Of a DNA stretch of 64,000 nucleotides, positions 41,270-50,786 are shown piece by piece. The stretch lies in assembly GCF_000473265.1 (NCBI RefSeq), contig NZ_KI421511.1:1477731-1541730 (forward strand), written 5' to 3'. The notes below the pieces were generated by a model. It did no database searches, was not told the DNA's origin, and was given only the letters and a program-made list of their open reading frames with translations. The DNA comes from Amycolatopsis thermoflava N1165 (GTDB lineage Bacteria; Actinomycetota; Actinomycetes; Mycobacteriales; Pseudonocardiaceae). A program made the position numbers and the translations under genes. Every line of letters starts with the position of its first letter. Positions within the stretch are counted from its first letter, which is position 1.

Positions 41270-42047
41270 CCGGGTCGAACACCGCTACGGACCGGCGGGC
41301 ATCCGGCTCGTCACCGCGTCCTTCCACAGCCACCACTTCGTCCCGCACGCCCACAGCGAGTACGCGATAGCGGCCGTGGAACGCGGAGTCGAGGCGGTGC
41401 GCTACCGCGGCGGCACCGAGCACGCGCCCGCGGGCAGCCTGCTGCTCCTCGACGCCGAGGCCATCCACGCCGGCCGCCCCGCCGTCGCGGAAGGCTGGGA
41501 CTACCGCGTCTTCTACGTGCCGCCCGAGCTGCTGGCGGAATTGGCCGGGCACCGGCCGCGGTTCACCGCGGTCACCCCGCACGACCCCGCGCTCGCACGA
41601 CGGCTGGTCCGCCTGCACCGCGCCGCGGCGCCACTGCCCGCTCTCGAGGAAGCGTTGTCATCGGTGCTGGCGCGGTATTCCGACGCTGCGGTGGCAGAGC
41701 CGGCGGAACCCGCGACGGTCCGGCGGGTGCGGCGGGCGCTGGCGGAAGACCTCCAGCACACGCCGAGTCTCGATGAGCTCGCGGCGCTGGCGGGGATGCC
41801 GCGTTTCCGGTTGCTGCGTGCGTTCCGGCGGGCCACGGGCGTGACCCCGCACGGCTACCTGCTGCAGTTGCGCCTGCGGCACGCGCAGCAGTTGCTCGCC
41901 GCGGGACACCCGGTCGCGCGGGCGGCCGCGGACAGCGGGTTCCACGACCAGTCGCACCTGCACCGGCACTTCCGCCGGGTTTTCGGGGCCACACCGGGCA
42001 GTTTCGCGCGCAACGACGTACAAGCCGGACGGCGGCGCGGCTCGTAG
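41262..42047 (+). CDS. AraC-family regulator with N-terminal cupin
   Basis: A 261-residue protein. The N-terminus (about 1-110) is a cupin-like AraC sensor (HHFVPHAHSEYAIAAVERGVE) and the C-terminus (about 150-255) holds two helix-turn-helix units (TPSLDELAALAGMPRFRLLRAFRRATGVTPHGYLLQLRLRHA). Start GTG 41262 overlaps the methyltransferase gene. A cysteine hydrolase gene follows by 11 bases and may be its target. Confidence 0.9.
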   Translation: MPDRVEHRYGPAGIRLVTASFHSHHFVPHAHSEYAIAAVERGVEAVRYRGGTEHAPAGSLLLLDAEAIHAGRPAVAEGWDYRVFYVPPELLAELAGHRPRFTAVTPHDPALARRLVRLHRAAAPLPALEEALSSVLARYSDAAVAEPAEPATVRRVRRALAEDLQHTPSLDELAALAGMPRFRLLRAFRRATGVTPHGYLLQLRLRHAQQLLAAGHPVARAAADSGFHDQSHLHRHFRRVFGATPGSFARNDVQAGRRRGS

Positions 42048-42058
42048 CGTCGCGAGCC

Positions 42059-42664
42059 ATGGACGATCACACGAGACCGGAGTTCTCCCGCAGCGCCTTG
42101 CTGACCATCGACCTGCAACGCGATTTCCTGGACATCCCCGGCACCCGCGCGGTGCTGCCGGCCGTGCAGCGGCTGACCGCGGCGTTCCGCGCCGCGGGGC
42201 GGCCGGTCGTGCACGTCGTGCGCCTCTACCTGCCCGATGGCAGCAACGCCGACCTGTGCCGGCGCGCATCCGCGGCCCGGGGCGCGGTGCCGGGGTCGGC
42301 GGGTTCGCAGCTCGCGGGCGGCCTCGGCGGGGAGCTGGACCACGAGCGGCTGCTGGCGGGGCAGTTCCAGGAGTTCGGGCCGGGGGAGCACGCGATGTAC
42401 AAGCCGCGGTGGAGCGCCTTCTACGGCACGCGGCTGCGCGAGCACCTGCGTGCCGCTGGTGTGACGACCGTCGTGGTGGCCGGCTGCAACTACCCGAACT
42501 GCCCGCGCTCGACGCTCGTCGACGCGACCGAGCGGGACTTCCGCACGGTCGCGGTGCGCGACGCGATCTCCGGCTGGGCCGGGGCCGCCGACCGTGAGCT
42601 GGCCGGGATGGGCATCGCGTGCCTGCCCGCCGCGGACGTGCTGGCCGGATTAGGCGACAGTTGA
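42059..42664 (+). CDS. cysteine hydrolase, isochorismatase-like
   Basis: A 201-residue protein with the catalytic triad Asp18 (TIDLQRDF), Lys115 (MYKPRWSAF) and Cys148 (AGCNYPNCPRST). The fold family hydrolyses amides, ureas or vinyl ethers (isochorismate, nicotinamide, N-carbamoyl compounds). AraC control is suggested by position. Its stop overlaps the FadR gene by 15 bases. Confidence 0.9.
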   Translation: MDDHTRPEFSRSALLTIDLQRDFLDIPGTRAVLPAVQRLTAAFRAAGRPVVHVVRLYLPDGSNADLCRRASAARGAVPGSAGSQLAGGLGGELDHERLLAGQFQEFGPGEHAMYKPRWSAFYGTRLREHLRAAGVTTVVVAGCNYPNCPRSTLVDATERDFRTVAVRDAISGWAGAADRELAGMGIACLPAADVLAGLGDS

Positions 42665-43330
42665 GCCGAGGCCGCGGAGGACGGGGTCGAGGTTGGCGAC
42701 CGTGGCCGCGACGGCCGCGTCGGGGTCGCCGCGTTCGAGGGCGTCCAGGAGGTCGGCGTGGGCGGCGGAGGAGTCCGGCAGCTGCGTCTCGTGGCGGACC
42801 AGGTCGGTGAGGATCTCCCGCAGCACCGGCTCGGCGGCCGTGAACAGGGTCAGCAGGAGCGCGTTGCCGGACAGCTCCACGACGGCGCGGTGGAAGGCGA
42901 GGTCGGCGTCGACGAACACCGCCGGGTCCCCGCCGCGCTCGTCCTGCCGCTTCCGCAGGTCCGCGCGCAGGCGCTCGACGTCCTCCGGCCGGACCCGCTG
43001 CGCCGCGAGCCGTGCTGCCTCCACCTCCAGCGCGCGGCGCACCTCGTACACCTCCAGCACCCGCGCGCGCCGCACCAGCCGGCGCACGTCGCTGGTGTCG
43101 GACGTCCCGGCGGCGACGAAGGTGCCGGAGCCGTGCCGGACGTCCAGGAGCCCGTCCTGCGCGAGCAGGCGCACCGCCTCCCGCACCGAGGACCGCCCCA
43201 CCCCGAACTCGGCGGCGAGCTGGACCTCGTTGGGCAGACGGTCGCCGGGACGCCAGTCGCCGCGCTGGATCCGCTGCCGCAGGAGGCTCGCCACCTGGGG
43301 CACGACCGGTCCACGGCGCAGCTCCGTCAT
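42650..43330 (-). CDS. GntR/FadR-family regulator (FCD domain)
   Basis: A 226-residue protein. The winged helix (PGDRLPNEVQLAAEFGVGRSSVREAVRLLAQDGLLDVRHGSGTFV, about 27-72) is followed by an FCD ligand domain with its His-rich metal pocket (about 90-215: FVDADLAFHRAVVELSGN). It is convergent with the cysteine hydrolase gene. The upstream DUF1990 remnant overlaps its start (ATGA). Confidence 0.92.
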   Translation of the reverse strand: MTELRRGPVVPQVASLLRQRIQRGDWRPGDRLPNEVQLAAEFGVGRSSVREAVRLLAQDGLLDVRHGSGTFVAAGTSDTSDVRRLVRRARVLEVYEVRRALEVEAARLAAQRVRPEDVERLRADLRKRQDERGGDPAVFVDADLAFHRAVVELSGNALLLTLFTAAEPVLREILTDLVRHETQLPDSSAAHADLLDALERGDPDAAVAATVANLDPVLRGLGSTVA

Positions 43331-43656
43331 GCGCGCACGGTAGCACCGCAGACGTCTGAGGACTCAGCCGTGGAAGGCGTGGAGGTACCCGCCTGGCCAT
43401 CCAGCCCCGGCCCGAGCCCCAGGTGGACCAGCGCGACGACACCTTCGGCCACGGTTTCGCCGGTGGCCTGGACCCGCGGCCCGGCCCTGCGCTGGACACC
43501 CCAGGCGAGCAGAACCCCGGCCGCTTCCTCGAACCGGCCGCGACCCCGGCCGTTCACGGCCCGCCGCCGCAAGTGGCGGTACCCCGCGGGCAGCTCGCCC
43601 CGGGTGCGCCCCACCTCGCCGTAGGTGAACGCCGCTTCCCGCAGACCGTCCAGCAT
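43327..43656 (-). pseudogene. truncated DUF1990 family gene
   Basis: A 109-residue frame whose first about 80 residues (FTYGEVGRTRGELPAGYRHL, RRRAVNGRGRGRFEEAAGVL, LAWGVQRRAGPRV) match the N-terminal half of DUF1990. The expected second half, about 80 residues with a conserved FAYGTL and GEExF region, is missing and replaced by a 30-residue unrelated tail. Its stop overlaps the FadR start. Translation may persist for coupling, but the family domain is incomplete. Confidence 0.65.
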
Positions 43657-43712
43657 CACCTCAACCAGCCGCCCCCCTCCCGGAGCACCGTCCCGCGACG
43701 TAGTTTGCTCTG

Positions 43713-46700
43713 ATGACGCCCCGAACCAGCGCGGCGGCCACCTCCGGTGACACCTCCTCACCGGCGGCCCTGCGGTTCGGGATCCTCGGCCCGCTCGACG
43801 TCGCCGCCGGCGGCGAGTCCCTCGCGCTCGGCGGGCCGAAACAGCGGGAGCTGCTGGCCGTCCTGCTGCTCCACCTCAACCAGTTCGTCCCGCCGGGCCG
43901 TCTCGCCGAGGCGCTTTGGGGCGCGGCGCCACCGGCCGGAGCCGAAGTCACCCTCCGCACCCACGTCTCGCACCTGCGCCGCCGCCTCGCCGAAGCCGGG
44001 GCGTCCGGCGCGCTGGCCACCCGCCGCTCCGGCTACGGCCTGCTGGCCGACCCCGCCCAGCTCGACGCGGCGCGCTTCGAACAGCTCGTCGGGCTCGGGC
44101 GGGAAGCACTCGGCCTTGGCGACGCGCCCCGGGCCGCCACGCTGCTGCGGCAGGCGCTCGACCTGTGGCGCGGCCCGGTACTCGAGGACCTCCACGCGCC
44201 GCTGTTCGCCGAGGCCGAGACCGCCCGCTTGGACGAACTCCGCCTGGTCGGCACCGAAAGCCGCATCGAAGCCGACCTCGCCCTCGGCCGGCACGCCGAG
44301 GCCGTGCCCGAACTGGAACGCCTGGTCGCCGCACACCCGTTCCGCGAACGCCTCACCGGCCAGCTGATGCTCGCCCTCTACCGGACCGGGCGGCAGGTCG
44401 ACGCCCTCGACGTGGCCGCCCGCGCCCGGCGGCGCCTCGCCGACGAACTCGGGCTCGACCCCGGCCCCGCCCTGGCCGGCCTGGAAACCAGCATCCTCCG
44501 CCACGACCCGGCACTGCTGCCCGCACCGCGCCTGGTCGCGCCCACCGGCACCCCGGCGCCCCGCGTCCAGCCACCGCCGGACGCCCTGTTCACGGTCGTG
44601 CGGCGCGTCCCGATGGCCGGCCGCTCCGCCGAACTGGCCCACCTGCGCAGCCTGTGGCACGACGTCCGCGACGGCGGCCGCCGCGTCGCGCTCGTCTCCG
44701 GCGAAGGCGGGGTAGGCAAGACCCGGCTCGTCGCCGAATTCGCCCACGAAGCCGCCGCCGACGCGCACGTCCTCGTCGGGCGCTGCGATCCCGCCGCGAT
44801 GCTGCCGTACCACCCGATCGCCTCGGCCTTCCGCGCCAGCGCCGAGGTCGACGCCTGCCTCGACCTCGCCCCGCCCGCCCTGCGGGCCCGCCTCACCCCG
44901 CTGCTGTCCCGCCCCGCCGACACCACCCCCGGGCCCGACGACCGGCACGCCCTGTTCGAGGCCGCCACCTGGGTGCTCACCCACCTCGCCGACACCGCGC
45001 CCGTCGCGCTCGTCGTCGAGGAGGCCGAACGCCTCGACCGCGCCAGCTCGCTGCTGCTGCGCCACCTCGTCGAGCACCTGCCCGCCCGGGTGCTGCTGGT
45101 CCTCTGCTTCCGCGACCCGCCAGGCGGGCACCACCCGCCGCTGCTCGACCTCATCGCCGCCACCGAAGGCCTCGCCGACCGCCTCACCCTCGGCCCGCTC
45201 ACCGAAACCGAACTCGCCGAGCTGGTCACCGCCGTCGCCGGCGACGTGCCCGCCGGGTTCGTGCCGCGGCTCTGGCGTGCCACCGGCGGCAACCCGTTCT
45301 ACGCCGCCGAGGTGGCCCGCGACCGCAGGACCCGCGAGGACTGGCAACGCGGCCAGGTGCCCGCCGGCGTGCGCGACGTCGTCCGGCACCGGCTGCGCAC
45401 CCTGCCCGAACCCGCCCAGCACGTGGTGCGCTGCGCCGCCGTCCTCGGCCCAGAGGCCGGGTACGAACTGCTCGCCCACCTCGCCGACCAGCCCGAAGAA
45501 CAGCTCATCGACGCGCTCGAGGCCGCCGTCGCCGCCGGGTTCCTCGTCGAAGCAGGCCGGTCGTGGCAGGTCGCCTACGCCTTCCCGCACGACCTGCTGC
45601 GCGACGCCGTCCACGCCGACCTGCCCGTCCCGCGCCGGCAGCGCCTGCACCTGCGCGCCGCCCAACTCCTGCGGGACCGCCCGGCCGAGACCGCGTCCGC
45701 CGCCGTGCACCTGCGCGCCGCGGGACCGGCCGCCGACCCCCTCGACGCGGCCGAGCTGAGCCTGGCCGCCGCCGGCGACGCGCAGCGGATGTACGCGTGG
45801 GACGAAGCCATCGCCCACGCCGAAGCCGCCGTCGCGATCCTCGACCAGGCCGGCGCCCCCGCGCCCACCCGCGCCGACGCGGCGGTGCGCACCGCGATCC
45901 TGCGGCTGCGGGCCAGCACCGGATTCCCGGAAGCGGTGCGGCTGCTCGAACACGCCCTCGAGCTCTACCGCGGCAACGACGAGGCGGTCGCGACCGTCCA
46001 CGCGCGACTCGGCGGCGCGCTGTGCACGCACCACTCGATCATGGACATCCCGCGCGCCCTCGACCACTTCGCCGCCGCCCGGCGCGTCCTGCCCGACGGC
46101 CGCGCGGGCTTCCACCTGCACCGCGGCCGCGCCCAGGCCGCCATGTACGGGCTGCGCACCGCCACGCTCGGCGCCGCCGCCGACCAGGCCCGCGAACTGG
46201 CGGCCCGGCTGGGCAGGCGCGACCTCACCGTCTTGGCGTCCTGGGCCGCCGCGTGGTTCCGCTTCAACCGGGGCGAACTGGCCGCGGCCGCCGCGATCGA
46301 GGAGGACATGTGGGCCCGCGTCCAGGACCTCGGCGACCCCTACGTCGGCTGGGGCCCGGTCAACATGGCCGCCCTGACCGCCACCGAGTACCTGCTCGAC
46401 CCCGCGGCCGGCCGTCGCTGGTGCCGTCGCGGCCTGTCGCAGGCCCGGTTCGACACGCTCGGCTACCCGCACGACGCCGTCGCCGACCAGCTCGTCCTCG
46501 CCCTGGCACTGGCCGGTGACCTCGACGCCGCCCGCCGCGCCGCCGGACCGCTGCCCGCCGACGCGGTCAGCAGGCGGCTCCTGCTGCTCCTCGACGGCGA
46601 CTGGGAAGCCGCCGAACACGCCTGGTCGCAGGCGCGGGCCGCCGACGAAGCGGCAGGCGACCGGCACGACGCCGCCTTCCACGCCCGCTGGCTGGCCACG

Positions 46701-47135
46701 ACCCGCACCCTCCTCGGCGACACCGGCGGTGCCGTCACGGCCCTGCGGCAGGCGCTGGACCTCGCCGTCGCCGGACCCCAGGTGCCGACCGAGCTGATCG
46801 CCCGCGCCGAGCTGGCCCGCCTGCTCGCGGCCACCGATCCCGGCGAAGCAGCCCGGCACCTCGCCCGCTGCGACGAGATCCTCGCCGGCGGCGAGGACTG
46901 GCGCGGCCGCGCCGGCACCGTCGCGCTCGCCCGCGCCGCCGTCACCGGTGACGACACCGCGTACCAGACCGCGCTGCGGCTGTTCGCCGGCCTGCCGTGG
47001 CACCGCGCGGACGCCCTGCGCGCCTGGGCGTCCGCGCTCGACACGACCGGCCGCCGGGCGGAAGCGGGGGAGAAGCTCGCTGCCGCGCGGCGGATCCACG
47101 ACGAGATCGGCGCGCACCCGCGCTGGCGCCGCTGA
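43713..47135 (+). CDS. large BTAD/AAA-type regulator with TPR-like C-terminus
   Basis: A 1140-residue AfsR/SARP-like protein. An OmpR-type winged helix (about 20-110: LGPLDVAAGGESLALGGPKQRELLAVLLLHLNQFVPPGRLAEALWG), a BTAD domain (about 115-260), an AAA ATPase with Walker A GEGGVGKTR (about 329-337) and a Walker B-like region (VALVVEEAERLDR near 430), then helical repeats to the end. It has no LuxR-type HTH at the C-terminus. The MFS transporter and monooxygenase downstream are its likely targets. Confidence 0.9.
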   Translation: MTPRTSAAATSGDTSSPAALRFGILGPLDVAAGGESLALGGPKQRELLAVLLLHLNQFVPPGRLAEALWGAAPPAGAEVTLRTHVSHLRRRLAEAGASGALATRRSGYGLLADPAQLDAARFEQLVGLGREALGLGDAPRAATLLRQALDLWRGPVLEDLHAPLFAEAETARLDELRLVGTESRIEADLALGRHAEAVPELERLVAAHPFRERLTGQLMLALYRTGRQVDALDVAARARRRLADELGLDPGPALAGLETSILRHDPALLPAPRLVAPTGTPAPRVQPPPDALFTVVRRVPMAGRSAELAHLRSLWHDVRDGGRRVALVSGEGGVGKTRLVAEFAHEAAADAHVLVGRCDPAAMLPYHPIASAFRASAEVDACLDLAPPALRARLTPLLSRPADTTPGPDDRHALFEAATWVLTHLADTAPVALVVEEAERLDRASSLLLRHLVEHLPARVLLVLCFRDPPGGHHPPLLDLIAATEGLADRLTLGPLTETELAELVTAVAGDVPAGFVPRLWRATGGNPFYAAEVARDRRTREDWQRGQVPAGVRDVVRHRLRTLPEPAQHVVRCAAVLGPEAGYELLAHLADQPEEQLIDALEAAVAAGFLVEAGRSWQVAYAFPHDLLRDAVHADLPVPRRQRLHLRAAQLLRDRPAETASAAVHLRAAGPAADPLDAAELSLAAAGDAQRMYAWDEAIAHAEAAVAILDQAGAPAPTRADAAVRTAILRLRASTGFPEAVRLLEHALELYRGNDEAVATVHARLGGALCTHHSIMDIPRALDHFAAARRVLPDGRAGFHLHRGRAQAAMYGLRTATLGAAADQARELAARLGRRDLTVLASWAAAWFRFNRGELAAAAAIEEDMWARVQDLGDPYVGWGPVNMAALTATEYLLDPAAGRRWCRRGLSQARFDTLGYPHDAVADQLVLALALAGDLDAARRAAGPLPADAVSRRLLLLLDGDWEAAEHAWSQARAADEAAGDRHDAAFHARWLATTRTLLGDTGGAVTALRQALDLAVAGPQVPTELIARAELARLLAATDPGEAARHLARCDEILAGGEDWRGRAGTVALARAAVTGDDTAYQTALRLFAGLPWHRADALRAWASALDTTGRRAEAGEKLAAARRIHDEIGAHPRWRR

Positions 47136-47214
47136 CTCGACACGCGTTCCACAGAACTTCAACAACCACGGAGGAACGTCAGCCTCACCTGCTCGAACAA
47201 GAAGGTGAGATCAG

Positions 47215-48384
47215 ATGCCACTACTGCCACGACCACCAACCGGACCCGTCGCCACCAGCGCGACCCTCTTCGCATGCCTGTTCGCCGTGCAGGCCAGCCT
47301 GCTGGCCCTCACGCCCATCCTCACCCCGGTGGCCCAGGACCTCGGCGTCCCGGACACCGCGGCGGGCCTGCTGCGCGCCGTGTCCGGAGCCGCCGCCGCG
47401 GCCGTCGCGATCGCGCTCGTCGCCACCCGCCGACGCCGCCGGCTGCGGGAACTCCTCATCGCCGGCCTGACGCTGCTCGCCGGCTCCGCGCTCGCCAGCG
47501 CCGTCGCCCCGACCTACCTGGTCCTGGCCGCCGCGCAGGTCGCGCTCGGCGCCGGCGTCGCGATCGTCCTGGCAAGCGGCATGGCCGCGGCCGCGCGCTG
47601 GGCCCCACCGGGCCGTCGCGCGCAGGTCCTCTCCTGGGCACTGGTCGGCCAGCCGAGCGCGTGGATCGCCGGCATGCCGGTCATCGGGATCCTCGGCCAG
47701 CAGAACTGGCGGCTCGCGTGGCTGGTCCCGATGACCGCGAGCCTGCTCGCCCTCGCCGGCACCATCCGCCGCGAAACCGGCGTGCCCGAACCCGAACCAC
47801 ACCCGGCCCGCGCGCTCGTCCGCCGCCCCGGCGCGGCCCGCTGGGCCCTCGGCGAGCTGCTGGCCTACGGCGGCTGGGCCGGGGTGCTCGTCTACTGCGG
47901 CAGCCTCCTGACCGGCGCCCACGGCGTGTCCGTCGCCGCCGCCGGCCTCGCCCTGGGCGGGGGAGCCGCGGGCTTCGTGGTGGGCACCATGCTGGCCCGC
48001 CGCTGGGTCGACCGCGCCGCCCGGCCGCTGCTGCTCGCCGTCGGACCGGCCCTGGCGGTCATGACACTGGTGTTCGGCGCGCTCCGGCCGTCGTTCGCGT
48101 TCTCCGTCGCCGCGTTCGCCCTGGTCGCGCTGCTGTCCGGCGCCCGGGTGATCGCGGGCAGCGCCGTCGGGCTTGACCTCGACGGCGTCGGCCCGTTGCA
48201 GTCGATGAGCCTGCGCGCGACCTCGGTGCAACTGGGCTACCTGGCCGGATCGGTGCTGGGCGGCGCCGGGCTCGCCGTCGCCGGCTGGACCGGGCTCGGG
48301 GTCGTGCTCGCCGCACTGACCCTGGCCGCGACCGCGACCGTCGCACGGCGACCGGTTTCGCGACTGGTGAAGGCAGGTGCCTGA
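47215..48384 (+). CDS. MFS transporter (12 spans)
   Basis: A 389-residue MFS protein. LTPILTPVAQDLGVPDTAAGLLRAVSGA in the first span, a basic loop RRRRRLRELL and the central gap near residue 190 fit a DHA1-like exporter. ATG follows GAAGGTGAG. It is the middle gene of the BTAD, MFS, monooxygenase run; its TGA overlaps the start of the monooxygenase. Confidence 0.85.
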   Translation: MPLLPRPPTGPVATSATLFACLFAVQASLLALTPILTPVAQDLGVPDTAAGLLRAVSGAAAAAVAIALVATRRRRRLRELLIAGLTLLAGSALASAVAPTYLVLAAAQVALGAGVAIVLASGMAAAARWAPPGRRAQVLSWALVGQPSAWIAGMPVIGILGQQNWRLAWLVPMTASLLALAGTIRRETGVPEPEPHPARALVRRPGAARWALGELLAYGGWAGVLVYCGSLLTGAHGVSVAAAGLALGGGAAGFVVGTMLARRWVDRAARPLLLAVGPALAVMTLVFGALRPSFAFSVAAFALVALLSGARVIAGSAVGLDLDGVGPLQSMSLRATSVQLGYLAGSVLGGAGLAVAGWTGLGVVLAALTLAATATVARRPVSRLVKAGA

Positions 48385-50264
48385 TGTACGACGCCATCGT
48401 GGTCGGCGCCCGCTGCGCCGGGTCGACCCTCGCCACGCTGCTGGCCCGCCAGGGCAAGCACGTGCTGGTGGTCGAACGGGACCGGTTCCCCAGTGACACC
48501 GTCTCCACCCACATGATGTTCCCCGACACCCTCGACCGCCTGCAGGCCCTCGGCGTCCTGCCCCGCCTGCTGGCCACGCACGACATCCCGTTCGTGCACT
48601 TCAGCTGGCGCGTCCTCGGCCACGAGGTGGCCGGCGACTTCACCCCGGTCGGCCGCTTCGAGCGCGGCGCCTCCATCCGGCGCATCACGCTGGACGCCGC
48701 GATCGCCGACACCGCCCGCGACGCCGGCGCCGAAATCCGGTACGGCACCGCCATCACCGGCCTGATCGGCGCCGGCACCGACGACGACCCCGTCCGCGGC
48801 GTGGTCCTCGGCACCGGCGAGCGCGTCGAGGCGCACTGGGTGTTCGGCGCCGACGGGCGGATGTCCACCGTGGCCCGGCGCCTCGGCCTGCCCACCACCC
48901 ACGAACTGCGCGGCGACATGGCCTTCCTCCTGGCCTACTGGCGTGGCCTGCCGCCGTCCGAGTGGTGCCACATCGACCTGCACGACCACGCCGCGCTGAT
49001 GTCCGTGCCGAACGAGGACGGCATCCACCTCCTCTCGCTCGCCGGGCCCCCCGAGACGACCCGCGGCTCCGCCGACGTCCGCGAGGCCCGCTACCGGGAC
49101 GGGCTGCGGCAGTTCCCGGCCGTGCTCAACCCGCGCCTGCTCGACCGCGCCGAACGCGTGTCGCCGCTGGTCGTGGTGCCGGAAACGATGATGCGCGGCC
49201 ACTACCGCCAGGCCGCGGGCCCCGGCTGGGCGCTGCTCGGCGACGCCGGGCACTTCAAGCACCCGTCCACCGCGCAGGGCATCGGCGACGCCGTGCACCA
49301 GGCCTGGTACCTCGCTGCGGCCCTGGCCGATGGGTCCGGCCTGTCCGGGTACGGCGCGTGGCGCGACGAGCGGGCCGCCGAGCACTACGAGTGGTCCTTC
49401 CGGCTGGCCCGGTTCTCCTCGCCCGGCGCGAACGCGCACTACGCCGGGCTCGCCGCCGATCCCGTGGCGGCGCAAGGGTTCCTGGACACCTTCACCAAGC
49501 GCGTCCGGCCCTCCGTGGTGCACACCCCGGCCCGGATCGCGCGGTGGAAGGCCGCGTGGGCCTACCAGGACGGGCTCCGCCGGGTGCGCGCGCTGGTCGA
49601 GGACCGGCCCGGCGCCCTGGCCGCGCCGGTGCCCGCCTGTCCGGAGTGGACCGTACGGGACCTGCTGGCGCACCTCACCGGTGTCGCGGAGGAAACCGTG
49701 CGGGGCACGTACTTCCCCGAAGCCGCCGACGCCTGGACCGACCCCGGGCTGGCCGCGGCTCGTGACCGCTGGACAGCCGACCAGGTGGCCCGCCGCGCCC
49801 ACCTCGACCCCGCGGCGCTGCTGCGCGAGTTCGACGACCACGGCGCGCGCCTGGTGGCCGCACTGCGCCGCGGCGAGGCGCCGGACGGTCCGCCATGGAT
49901 GCTGACCTCCCCGGTCGCCGACCTCGCCGTGCACCTGGAAGACCTGCGCGAAGCCCTCGGCGCGGCGAGCGACCCGGCGGCGCCGGTCACCCGGCTCGGG
50001 TTCGCGGTCTTCCGGAACTGGCTGCACACCCGCCTCGTGCGGCGGGGCCTGCCGGCGCTGCGCCTCACCGACGGCGACGAGGAGTGGGTGCTGGGGGATG
50101 GCGAGCCGGCCGCGACCCTGACCGCGTCGCGGGCCGAGCTGTTCGCGGTGATCAGCGGCCGCCGCAGCGAAGCCCGGATCCGCGCGCTCGGGTGGGACGC
50201 CGAGCCGTATCTGCCGGTGATCTCGCCGTATCCGCTGCCGGTGGATCAGGTGCCGGTCGGTTAG
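48384..50264 (+). CDS. FAD-dependent monooxygenase fused to a maleylpyruvate isomerase-type domain
   Basis: A 626-residue protein. The N-terminus (AIVVGARCAGSTLATLLA, residues 4-21) and the GDAGHFKHPSTAQGIGDAVHQA segment (about 288-310) are those of PHBH-type FAD monooxygenases. From about residue 396 the text changes to a mycothiol-dependent maleylpyruvate isomerase/DinB-like domain (VPACPEWTVRDLLAHLTGVAEETVRG, then LAVHLEDLREALG). This is a single continuous frame with no frameshift. A hydroxylase and a thiol-transferase-like domain in one chain suggest aromatic or polyketide oxidation coupled to thiol chemistry. Confidence 0.85.
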   Translation: MYDAIVVGARCAGSTLATLLARQGKHVLVVERDRFPSDTVSTHMMFPDTLDRLQALGVLPRLLATHDIPFVHFSWRVLGHEVAGDFTPVGRFERGASIRRITLDAAIADTARDAGAEIRYGTAITGLIGAGTDDDPVRGVVLGTGERVEAHWVFGADGRMSTVARRLGLPTTHELRGDMAFLLAYWRGLPPSEWCHIDLHDHAALMSVPNEDGIHLLSLAGPPETTRGSADVREARYRDGLRQFPAVLNPRLLDRAERVSPLVVVPETMMRGHYRQAAGPGWALLGDAGHFKHPSTAQGIGDAVHQAWYLAAALADGSGLSGYGAWRDERAAEHYEWSFRLARFSSPGANAHYAGLAADPVAAQGFLDTFTKRVRPSVVHTPARIARWKAAWAYQDGLRRVRALVEDRPGALAAPVPACPEWTVRDLLAHLTGVAEETVRGTYFPEAADAWTDPGLAAARDRWTADQVARRAHLDPAALLREFDDHGARLVAALRRGEAPDGPPWMLTSPVADLAVHLEDLREALGAASDPAAPVTRLGFAVFRNWLHTRLVRRGLPALRLTDGDEEWVLGDGEPAATLTASRAELFAVISGRRSEARIRALGWDAEPYLPVISPYPLPVDQVPVG

Positions 50265-50596
50265 GCGCGAGGGAGGTGTGTGCTGTGCGCGTCGAAGGCG
50301 CAGCGCAGTTGCCGCTCGGTCAGCAGGAACAGGAACGGCCGCCCCGCGCACTGCTCGCACACCGTCGCGCACGCCACGTCGTACCCGCCGCCGGGGCGGC
50401 TGAACATCGACGTCGCCACCCGCAGGCCCGCGGTCGCGCCGCAGCCGTCGCACGTGGGGGCGATCGGGCAATCAGTGTGGTCCTTGTGGGACTCGCGCGG
50501 CGGGTCGAAGGCGAGGTTGTCCAGGTCGTCCTCGTCCTGCCAGACCGGGTGCTGGTCGAGGAGACGCCGCCAGCGGCTCTGCAGCTTCATCGCCAT
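50261..50596 (-). CDS. small Cys-rich hypothetical protein
   Basis: A 111-residue protein starting at ATG 50596 (also ATG 50590) with AAAGGA upstream. It has DCPIAPTCDGCG and CATVCEQCAGRP, six to seven Cys that could bind zinc, and a KDHTDC segment. No family recognised. It converges with the monooxygenase gene (stop codons overlap). Confidence 0.65.
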   Translation of the reverse strand: MAMKLQSRWRRLLDQHPVWQDEDDLDNLAFDPPRESHKDHTDCPIAPTCDGCGATAGLRVATSMFSRPGGGYDVACATVCEQCAGRPFLFLLTERQLRCAFDAHSTHLPRA

Positions 50597-50786
50597 CCCA
50601 CGGTCCTTTCGCGTCGTCGCTCCGGTACCCATGCTCGGCCGCCGGAAGATCGACAGCGCCTGCGACACCCGTCCGTGCCGGCACAACGACCTGACCGGGT
50701 GACGCGTGGGACCAAATCCTCTGTCCGCCGCCGGGCAGCCGGGCCTAGCGTCGATGGCCCGGTTCGAGCCAAGGCAGGAGGCTTCG

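Noticed and set aside
43758-47165. An 1135-residue open frame antisense to the BTAD regulator
   Set aside because: High GC keeps the opposite frame open. The protein is Gly/Gln/Arg/Val-rich with no domain, while the sense frame has clear OmpR, BTAD and AAA motifs.
47221-48231. Antisense frame over the MFS transporter
   Set aside because: No motif, biased composition; sense frame has 12 spans.
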